From contig CAMHRD010000081.1 of NCBI GenBank assembly GCA_946187365.1, positions 1-5,893 of the forward strand: 5,893 nucleotides of DNA, written 5' to 3'. Below the pieces are notes generated by a model. It was not told where the DNA came from. It did no database searches and saw nothing but the letters and a program-made list of their open reading frames with translations. The first letter of the stretch is position 1; the number at the start of each line of letters is the position of its first letter. Positions 1 through 4,175 of this stretch are shown one piece after another. Made by a program: the position numbers and the translations under genes. This DNA comes from an uncultured Bacteroidales bacterium (GTDB taxonomy: Bacteria > Bacteroidota > Bacteroidia > Bacteroidales > UBA932).

Positions 1-369
1 ACCACCCGGCAAACCGTCATCCCGTACACCCTAACAAAAAAGCAGAATGAAGAGATAGACGCCCTCTTCCAAAAGCGCTACTCCACAGACAAATGGAACT
101 ACGGACACTCTCCAAAATACACCTTTGGAACCATCAAGAAACTTAAAGGCGGAATAATGGAATTCTACGTAACCGTAGATAAAGGCATCATCACAAAACT
201 GGACATTCGCGGAGATTACTTCTTTACCAACCCAACGGAAGAGTTTATAAAACAGATGGTTGGAACACCGCACACCAAAGAGGAGATAGCAAAAAAAATA
301 GGCGCTCTCAATTTGAACGCCTACTTTGCTGACACTCAGCCGGAAGATATCGTTAACCTGTTCTTTTAA
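1..369 (+). CDS. lplA: Lipoate-protein ligase, C-terminal part (5' end outside window)
   Basis: This is the last 122 codons of a gene open at the left edge, read in frame 1 and ending at TAA 367-369. Enzymes of this family activate lipoate with ATP and transfer it to a lysine of the lipoyl domains of 2-oxoacid dehydrogenase E2 subunits and GcvH, in the cytoplasm. The visible part carries the signature WNYGHSP (about residues 37-43 of the fragment), which ends the catalytic domain. It is followed by the small accessory domain: a strand pair (IMEFYVTVDKG), then KLDIRGDYFF, a helix with EEFIKQMVGT, and the terminal ALNLNAYFADTQPEDIVNLFF region, all in the order seen in Bacillus-type LplJ/LplA proteins. 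The lipoyl-AMP binding residues lie in the missing N-terminal part, so activity cannot be judged. The ATG at 157 is internal, not the start. It converges with hpf, with 11 nt between the stop codons. Confidence 0.87.
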   Translation, partial: TTRQTVIPYTLTKKQNEEIDALFQKRYSTDKWNYGHSPKYTFGTIKKLKGGIMEFYVTVDKGIITKLDIRGDYFFTNPTEEFIKQMVGTPHTKEEIAKKIGALNLNAYFADTQPEDIVNLFF

Positions 370-378
370 CAGGTTAAC
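352..378 (+). terminator. Hairpin between convergent lplA and hpf
   Basis: A perfect 9-bp inverted repeat: GTTAACCTG at 352-360 and CAGGTTAAC at 370-378, with a 9-nt loop TTCTTTTAA that contains the lplA stop codon. It is followed on the + strand by TCTTATTTG, a moderately T-rich tail, so it fits an intrinsic terminator for lplA. Its upstream arm lies in the last lplA codons. On the minus strand, past the hpf stop, the tail is GATATCTTCC, which is poor in T, so termination of hpf here is less certain. It may still protect both 3' ends. Confidence 0.6.
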
Positions 379-380
379 TC

Positions 381-674
381 TTATTTGCCGAACTTCTTTT
401 CCTTCATTTTAACCAACTGGCCCTTAAGGACATCTACGCAATCTACAACTGCATCCTCAAAACTCTTTGCATTTCTGGAAACATGGATATCGTCTCCCGG
501 AACCTGCAGTTTAATCTTACACTCTTTGTTCAACTGATCCGGTAGAAGACTCAGTGTAACATCCGCCTCCATAAATCCGTCAAAGAACTTTGCCAACTTC
601 TCAACTTTCTTGTTTACAAATGCAAGAAGTTTCTCATCTGCATCAAACTTAACTGATTGGATTCTAATTTCCAT
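381..674 (-). CDS. hpf: Ribosome hibernation-promoting factor (short HPF / RaiA family)
   Basis: A 97-residue protein of the HPF/YfiA family. These bind the 30S decoding region of idle ribosomes in stationary phase or starvation, blocking mRNA and tRNA and preserving the ribosome. The start MEIRIQSVKFDADEKL, the first helix with KKVEKLAKFF, the central strands VTLSLL and ECKIKLQVPGDDIHV, and the second helix FEDAVVDCVDVLKGQLVKMKEK follow the beta-alpha-beta-beta-beta-alpha fold. The length matches the short form, with no C-terminal dimerisation domain, so 100S formation would need a separate partner. The start at 674 is fixed by an AAGGAGG sequence 6 nt upstream and by alignment with Bacteroides HPF from memory. 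It is divergent from the thioredoxin-like gene and convergent with lplA. Being on the same strand as xer, 2.2 kb away, suggests a formerly closer arrangement. Confidence 0.93.
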   Translation of the reverse strand: MEIRIQSVKFDADEKLLAFVNKKVEKLAKFFDGFMEADVTLSLLPDQLNKECKIKLQVPGDDIHVSRNAKSFEDAVVDCVDVLKGQLVKMKEKKFGK

Positions 675-680
675 AACTAA

Positions 681-687
681 CCTCCTT
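681..687 (-). promoter_or_regulatory. Strong Shine-Dalgarno of hpf
   Basis: On the minus strand AAGGAGG lies 6 nt before the hpf ATG, a full match to the canonical anti-Shine-Dalgarno complement. None of the other starts in the window (852, 1495, 2139, 3881, 4176) has a comparable site. Most Bacteroidota genes lack one, because the 16S tail is sequestered on the ribosome in this phylum. It is therefore both good start-site evidence and an unusual feature. Confidence 0.85.
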
Positions 688-709
688 AAATAATTGGTTT
701 AACTGTATG

Positions 710-742
710 TAAATATACAAAAAAACAAGCCTAACAAACAAA
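710..742 (-). promoter_or_regulatory. Candidate Bacteroidota promoter for hpf
   Basis: On the minus strand there is a TTTG (742-739), a 21-nt spacer, then TATATTTA (717-710), which matches TAnnTTTG except for the last base. This would place the transcript start near 706 and give a leader of about 32 nt containing the Shine-Dalgarno. A second TTTG at 738-735 gives a 17-nt spacer. The region is A/T-rich, so a chance match is possible. Confidence 0.38.
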
Positions 743-800
743 TTCTGCCCATTCCAAAACAAACACTCCTTCTGCATATACATAAACAAGCAATATTCTT

Positions 801-808
801 TAACTTTG
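801..808 (+). promoter_or_regulatory. -7 box upstream of the thioredoxin-like gene
   Basis: TAACTTTG is an exact match to the Bacteroidota -7 consensus TAnnTTTG, 43 nt before the ATG at 852. No TTTG lies at the usual distance upstream (the best is TCTG at 771-774, too far), so the -33 element is missing or degenerate. The predicted transcript start is near 812, giving a leader of about 40 nt with no Shine-Dalgarno. The same 12 bases TTTAACTTTGCT recur at 2107-2118. Confidence 0.45.
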
Positions 809-851
809 CTATGATAAACTTTATCCTCCGCGATAGTTAAACAGACCAAAT

Positions 852-1481
852 ATGAAACGTATTCTTTTTTCCCTTACAGCTCTTTGCATAGCCGCAACAC
901 TGTTTGCACAGAACCCTCAGCGTCCGCCGCAGCATCCTCAGCAACATCAACAGCAGCCGCCTCAGGGACCTAAAACCATGAAAGCCGCTCCGCAACAGCC
1001 TAATCTTCAGGCCGGTCCAAACACACATAAACCTGCGCTCAAGAAGGTTTATGATGAAAACATAGATCCTCTCAAACAGATAGACCAGGCCGTTTCACAG
1101 GCAAAGAGAGAGGGCAAGTTTGTAATTTGCCAATTGGGAGGCAACTGGTGCAAGTGGTGTCTCCGCTTTGCAGATTACATCTCAAGAGACAGAGAGATAA
1201 TGAGAATCATAGATGAGAACTTTGTCTACATCCACGTAAGTTACAATCCAAAGCAGGCCCGTTCAAAAGACAAAGCCACAGCAGATAAGGCAAAGAAACT
1301 TCTTAAACGTCTCAACTACGCCGGCCGTTTCGGATACCCTGTATTTGTGGTACTTGACGGCAAGGGCAGAGTGATTCATATCCAAGAGTCCGGTTACCTG
1401 GAGGAGGGAGAGGGCTATAACAAAGAGAAGGTTCTCCGCTTCTTTAAGAAATGGACCCCTGCCGCTTCAACCCAGCTCTAA
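852..1481 (+). CDS. Exported thioredoxin-like protein with CKWC motif and Pro/Gln-rich linker
   Basis: A 209-residue protein. Residues 1-19 form a Sec signal peptide (MKRILFSLTA..., cleavage likely after LFA before Gln20), so it should act in the periplasm. Residues 20-60 are a low-complexity linker rich in Pro, Gln and His (PQRPPQHPQQHQQQPP). From about 65 the protein resembles the thioredoxin-like fold of the Thioredoxin_7 / DUF255-like group: a helix with IDQAVSQAKREGKF, the strand VICQLGG, the redox motif C100-K-W-C103 after GNW, a helix with ISRDREIMRIIDENFVYIHV, and the cis-proline strand GYPVFVVLDGKGRV with Pro163. Both cysteines and the cis-Pro are intact, so disulfide exchange is plausible; the substrate is unknown. 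The ATG at 852 follows a TAACTTTG box and has no Shine-Dalgarno. It is probably co-transcribed with the gene 13 nt downstream. Reductase, isomerase or sensor roles cannot be separated from sequence. Confidence 0.88.
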   Translation: MKRILFSLTALCIAATLFAQNPQRPPQHPQQHQQQPPQGPKTMKAAPQQPNLQAGPNTHKPALKKVYDENIDPLKQIDQAVSQAKREGKFVICQLGGNWCKWCLRFADYISRDREIMRIIDENFVYIHVSYNPKQARSKDKATADKAKKLLKRLNYAGRFGYPVFVVLDGKGRVIHIQESGYLEEGEGYNKEKVLRFFKKWTPAASTQL

Positions 1482-1494
1482 AAGATAGAGTGTT

Positions 1495-2103
1495 ATGAAG
1501 ATCTTTAAGGTATTTGCAGTTGTTCTCTTTTCACTTGCCTTTGCGGTAAGTGCTGCAGCTCAGAACAATGGAGGAGATAATCTATCGGGAAGAGTATATT
1601 ACAATCCCAATGTATTAAAGGGGCAGTTGGAGAGAATTACAAAGGAGATGGAGGAGCAGCTGCCGGAGGCCAGGAAAAAGGAGATTGAAAAGCAGGAGCA
1701 GGAGAAGGGCCGGCCGCTTACAGCAGAGGAGATTGCAAAGCTGGATGAGGATATTGAGATGGCTAAAAGACTGGCCCTCGCCATAAAGAAAGGAATGGTT
1801 GCCGCTATAACCGTAGAGTTTAAGAATGAGAAGGATATGGTCCTCAAGGCAGATCTGAAGATTGATGAGGAGGCGTTAAAGGCTGCCGGAATTGGATGGC
1901 TTAAGCGCAAGGCCATTAAGGCGGCCCTCTCTGTAGTACCCGATCAAAAAGGCAGATACACCGCAAAGGACACTGTGATTTATATGGTATCGGGGTCCGG
2001 AAAGGAGGTTGAGAGAGACACTCTTACTCTAAGCAGAGACGGACGATTCCTGTACGGAAAGATGGATGAACAGACTCCGTTTAAGTTAACAAGGACAAAG
2101 TAA
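1495..2103 (+). CDS. Secreted charged protein of unknown function
   Basis: A 202-residue protein whose family I do not recognise. Residues 1-22 are a clear Sec signal peptide (hydrophobic stretch VFAVVLFSLAFAVSAAA, cleavage likely before Gln23), with no lipobox Cys, so a soluble periplasmic or secreted protein is expected. Residues 41-100 are highly charged and helical, rich in Glu and Lys (ITKEMEEQLPEARKKEIEKQ), possibly a short coiled coil. The rest alternates likely strands (MVAAITVEFK, MVLKADLKI, DTVIYMVSG, RDTLTLSRDGRFLYGKM) and ends in PFKLTRTK, a pattern suggesting a small beta-barrel or lipocalin-like fold; that is only inference. There are no cysteines, so it cannot be a disulfide substrate of the upstream thioredoxin-like protein. 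It starts 13 nt after that gene stops, implying one transcript. No strong Shine-Dalgarno is present (AGATAGAG at best). Confidence 0.85.
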   Translation: MKIFKVFAVVLFSLAFAVSAAAQNNGGDNLSGRVYYNPNVLKGQLERITKEMEEQLPEARKKEIEKQEQEKGRPLTAEEIAKLDEDIEMAKRLALAIKKGMVAAITVEFKNEKDMVLKADLKIDEEALKAAGIGWLKRKAIKAALSVVPDQKGRYTAKDTVIYMVSGSGKEVERDTLTLSRDGRFLYGKMDEQTPFKLTRTK

Positions 2104-2108
2104 TTGTT

Positions 2109-2116
2109 TAACTTTG
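2109..2116 (+). promoter_or_regulatory. -7 box upstream of the FISUMP lipoprotein gene
   Basis: TAACTTTG again matches TAnnTTTG exactly and lies in the same 12-base context as the box at 801-808. It begins 6 nt after the stop of the preceding gene. The predicted transcript start is near 2120, only about 19 nt before the ATG at 2139. No TTTG is found 19-21 nt upstream, so the match is to one element only. Confidence 0.4.
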
Positions 2117-2138
2117 CTCCAATTAAAAGGGTTTGGAT

Positions 2139-2756
2139 ATGAAAAAGTATTTCTTTTTAACGGTTGCCTTTTTTGCATTTGTTTCTTTTTGTTGCACCTC
2201 TTGTTCAAAGAGTTTGGACAAGCTGCTCAATGATGACAATGATAAGACTGAATCCAATAAGGGAACTGACTATACTAACACCTCAAAGTTTTCAATGGTG
2301 GATATGGGAACCGGCGTTAAATGGGCCACTATGAATCTGGGTGCTTCAAAGTCCTCTGAATTTGGCAATTACTATAACTTTTCCTCCAATCTTTCCGGCA
2401 ACCTCTCAGATTTAAGCAGCGGTCTAAGCGGCCTTTGGCGTCTGCCTTCAAAAGATGACTGGAAGAAGTTGATGGATAACAGTAAGATTACCTGGGTTAC
2501 AGTGAACGGAATAAAGGGCGCAAGAGTTGAGAGCAACAAGAACCACAATGTTCTCTTCTTCCCGGCCTGTGGACTAAAAGATATCTACGGACCTCTTAAC
2601 GTTGGAGACTGGGCTTGCTACTGGTCCTCATCTTTCAACACGTCCAACGGAACAGACGATTACGCCTGGGGTGCTAAGTTCCAGCAGGTTGCAATTGGAA
2701 TAGATTCATTCCACGCAACCAAGCAGGCCCTCTCCATCCGTGTAATCTGCAGCTAA
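2139..2756 (+). CDS. FISUMP-domain lipoprotein
   Basis: A 205-residue protein starting at ATG 2139; the in-frame TTG two codons earlier (2133) is less likely as a start. Residues 1-21 form a lipoprotein signal peptide (KKYFFLTVAFFAFVSF), with the lipidated Cys most likely C22 in CTSCSK; C18 and C19 are alternatives. An Asp/Asn/Ser-rich tether (about 25-50) leads to one Fib_succ_major (FISUMP) domain. Its recognisable parts are FSMVDMGTGVKWATMNLGAS (51-70), FGNYYNF, GLWRLPSKDDWKKL (98-111), ITWVTVNGIKGARV, VLFFPACG (138-145), YWSSS (161-165), AWGAKF and the terminal SIRVICS. This domain is abundant on Bacteroidota and Fibrobacter surface proteins; its molecular role is largely unknown, with cell-surface or adhesin-like use suggested. 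Cys144, Cys160 and Cys204 could form disulfides, which is suggestive given the thioredoxin-like gene upstream. It is convergent with xer. Confidence 0.88.
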   Translation: MKKYFFLTVAFFAFVSFCCTSCSKSLDKLLNDDNDKTESNKGTDYTNTSKFSMVDMGTGVKWATMNLGASKSSEFGNYYNFSSNLSGNLSDLSSGLSGLWRLPSKDDWKKLMDNSKITWVTVNGIKGARVESNKNHNVLFFPACGLKDIYGPLNVGDWACYWSSSFNTSNGTDDYAWGAKFQQVAIGIDSFHATKQALSIRVICS

Positions 2757-2773
2757 TAAAAGACTTACAATAC

Positions 2774-2862
2774 TAAGGGCTTGGAGATATTCTCTTCCTT
2801 AAAACCCTCGCTTTGCTCGTCCCTCCCACTGCGCTACGCTTGTGGGCCCCTATTTTGGGAGG
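2774..2862. other. Palindromic GC-rich spacer between convergent genes
   Basis: The 120-nt gap between the lipoprotein gene and xer holds nested inverted repeats. TAAGG/CCTTA (2774-2778, 2797-2801) encloses GAGA-TAT-TCTC. CCCAC/GTGGG (2825-2829, 2842-2846) encloses GCG-CTA-CGC. CCTCCCA/TGGGAGG (2822-2828, 2856-2862) is an alternative 7-bp outer stem. CGCTTTGCTCG near 2809 and CGCTACGCTTG near 2832 are imperfect direct copies (8 of 11 bases). It probably ends transcription from both sides. A run of nine T at 2880-2888 follows on the + strand, but it lies inside the xer coding end and 17 nt past the last stem. A dispersed REP-like element is an alternative. Confidence 0.42.
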
Positions 2863-2876
2863 CTTTGACAAAGAGG

Positions 2877-3881
2877 CTATTTTTTTTTGGCGCGGGGATG
2901 GGCGGTCTTGTAGATCTCTTTTAGTTTTTCAAAAGAGTTGTGGGTATAGACTTCTGTGGCAGCCAGTGATGAATGGCCCAGTACCTCTTTTATGCTGTTG
3001 AGGTCCGCTCCGTCATTCAGAAGGGCGGTGGCAAAGGAGTGACGCAGTGTGTGCGGCGTCTTTTTGCCTGCCAGATGCGCTCCCTCCAACTCGCTCTTTA
3101 CCACCCGGTTAATAAACTCCAAATAGATAGGCTTGCCGCTGTCTGTTAAGAAGAAAGCATTTGGCTGTTGATCTGTTTTATTGGACGTCATAGTCTGCTG
3201 GGATGAAGATTTTTTGCCTTGGCAGATATGGCTGTTCAGTTCTGCAAGGAACTGAGTTCGGAGGGCAAGGTAGTCCCCTATCTTTTCACAAAGGGAATCA
3301 ATCAGCGGAACAGAGCGTTGCTTGTTGCCCTTTCCAATGATTGTTATGGTTTTGCGGGATAGGTCTATGTTGCTGAGAGTTAGGGAGGCAGCCTCCGCAC
3401 GTCTTAATCCCGTATCAAAGAGAAGGGTTATAATCAGGCGGTTACGGATGGCTTTGTATGTATTTGGGATACTGTTGTCTGTTATTACAGGAGAATCCAG
3501 ATACGCTTTTAGGGAATCTTCCGTAAAGAAAGAAGGGAGTCTCTTTTTCTCCTTAGGGCGGAGAATATCTTTAACCGGATTGGTTGTAAGATGCTGTTGT
3601 TTAACAAGATATGAGCAGAAGGTGGAAAGAGCGCTGAGTTTTAAGTTGACGGTTCTCGGGTTGAGGTTATTGTCTAAGCAGTGGGCAACGTAACCTCTAA
3701 TCAACTGGTAGTTAAGTGCGTCTATTAGGTCTTGGTCTGTTACTGGTTGTGTTGGTTGTGTTAGTTTTTCCGGGTAGACAAATTGCAGGTAATCAGTGGC
3801 GGCGTTGGTGTATAGGGCAACGGTACGCTCTGAGTATCTGCGCTTTATCCTAAGGTAATCTTTAAAGTCTTCTAACAGCAT
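2877..3881 (-). CDS. xerC: XerC/D-type tyrosine recombinase
   Basis: A 334-residue site-specific recombinase. Residues 1-100 are the SAM-like core-binding domain (LEDFKDYLRIKRRYSERTV; NPRTVNLKLSALSTFCSYL; NPVKDILRPK). The catalytic domain follows, with the full active site: Arg160 (DTGLRRAEAASL), Lys184 (GKGNKQRSVP), His277 and Arg280 (PHTLRHSFATALL), His303 (LGHSSLAATE) and the nucleophile Tyr312 (VYTH). The tail AHPRAKKK resembles E. coli XerC. Compared with the usual 295-305 residues there is extra sequence at about 216-240, rich in Ser, Gln, Thr and Lys. The role is probably chromosome dimer resolution at dif with a second Xer protein, but a single-recombinase system or an unrelated integrase role cannot be excluded; no flanking att site was seen. 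The start at 3881 is fixed by the conserved N-terminus. It is divergent from the susC gene and convergent with the lipoprotein gene. Confidence 0.92.
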   Translation of the reverse strand: MLLEDFKDYLRIKRRYSERTVALYTNAATDYLQFVYPEKLTQPTQPVTDQDLIDALNYQLIRGYVAHCLDNNLNPRTVNLKLSALSTFCSYLVKQQHLTTNPVKDILRPKEKKRLPSFFTEDSLKAYLDSPVITDNSIPNTYKAIRNRLIITLLFDTGLRRAEAASLTLSNIDLSRKTITIIGKGNKQRSVPLIDSLCEKIGDYLALRTQFLAELNSHICQGKKSSSQQTMTSNKTDQQPNAFFLTDSGKPIYLEFINRVVKSELEGAHLAGKKTPHTLRHSFATALLNDGADLNSIKEVLGHSSLAATEVYTHNSFEKLKEIYKTAHPRAKKK

Positions 3882-3885
3882 ACTT

Positions 3886-3916
3886 CAAAAGTAAACAAAT
3901 AGAGGGAAACCGCAAA
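3886..3916 (-). promoter_or_regulatory. Bacteroidota promoter of xer, predicted leaderless
   Basis: On the minus strand TTTG (3916-3913), a 19-nt spacer and TACTTTTG (3893-3886) match both the -33 and -7 consensus elements exactly with standard spacing. The start codon begins 5 nt past the -7 box, so the transcript start falls at or next to the ATG at 3881 and leaves essentially no leader. No Shine-Dalgarno exists there. Confidence 0.55.
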
Positions 3917-3923
3917 GCATATT

Positions 3924-3957
3924 ATCTATCGGGAGGGGGAAGAAAAATCTATCGGGA
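3924..3957. repeat. Two 11-bp direct repeats upstream of the xer promoter
   Basis: ATCTATCGGGA occurs at 3924-3934 and again at 3947-3957, a 23-bp spacing that is close to two helical turns. The pair lies directly upstream of the xer -33 element (about 42 to 75 bp from the predicted start), where an activator or repressor dimer could bind. A related 13-mer occurs inside the gene at 1495-2103 (1579-1591), probably by chance. Confidence 0.5.
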
Positions 3958-4007
3958 AAGGGAAAGTCTTGATGCAGGAAGGGTTGAAAATGTTGCGTTG
4001 GATTATC

Positions 4008-4026
4008 AAAAAAAATCAAAAAAAAA
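4008..4026 (+). promoter_or_regulatory. Phased A-tracts upstream of the susC promoter
   Basis: A8 (4008-4015) and A9 (4018-4026), separated by TC, have centres about 10.5 bp apart, the arrangement that gives intrinsic DNA bending. They lie about 48 to 66 bp before the predicted susC transcript start, where UP-element-like or bending effects on RNA polymerase would be expected. This is the only such pair seen in the window. Confidence 0.45.
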
Positions 4027-4062
4027 TGAAAGTTTTTGTTACAGGATTATTAAGAAATTTTG

Positions 4063-4070
4063 TATCTTTG
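4063..4070 (+). promoter_or_regulatory. -7 box of the susC-like gene and its long leader
   Basis: TATCTTTG matches TAnnTTTG exactly. A TTTG at 4035-4038 is 24 nt upstream, slightly longer than the usual 19-21, while TTAC at 4039-4042 has 20-nt spacing. The predicted transcript start is near 4074, giving a leader of about 100 nt, long for this window. The leader holds an AT-rich stem GTTTTT/AAAAAC (4118-4123, 4130-4135) and a two-codon ORF ATG AAG TGA at 4097-4105, and it is A-rich just before the start codon, with no Shine-Dalgarno. Confidence 0.5.
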
Positions 4071-4175
4071 TTAAGGCTGGTTGTAAGGGGTTGATAATGA
4101 AGTGAAAGCAACGGCCGGTTTTTAAGAGAAAAAACTATAACACAATAAACCTAAGTACTAACTAAAAATTAATCA

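Noticed and set aside
664..849. Minus-strand 61-codon frame running into the hpf start
   Set aside because: It overlaps the Shine-Dalgarno and first codons of hpf in another frame, has no start signal, and its translation looks like non-coding AT-rich DNA.
1579..1591. Third copy of the ATCTATCGGGA motif as an operator
   Set aside because: It lies inside a coding region, encoding Asn-Leu-Ser-Gly, with no promoter nearby; one 13-base match in a window this size is plausible by chance.
1599..1916. Minus-strand 105-codon frame opposite the charged secreted protein
   Set aside because: It is an antisense shadow; its Ser/Phe-rich translation is the complement of the Glu/Lys-rich codons of the real gene.
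2133..2138. TTG at 2133 as the start of the FISUMP lipoprotein
   Set aside because: The ATG two codons later begins a standard MKK signal peptide.
2813..3001. Plus-strand 62-codon frame over the spacer and the xer end
   Set aside because: It crosses the palindromic spacer and antisense xer sequence, and its translation resembles no protein.
3322..3693. Plus-strand 123-codon frame opposite xer
   Set aside because: xer has all family motifs on the other strand; this frame has no recognisable domain or start signal.
2877..3881. xer as the integrase of a mobile element
   Set aside because: No att-like direct repeats, tRNA target, excisionase or phage genes are seen, and the short Xer-type architecture with an HPRA tail fits a housekeeping recombinase.
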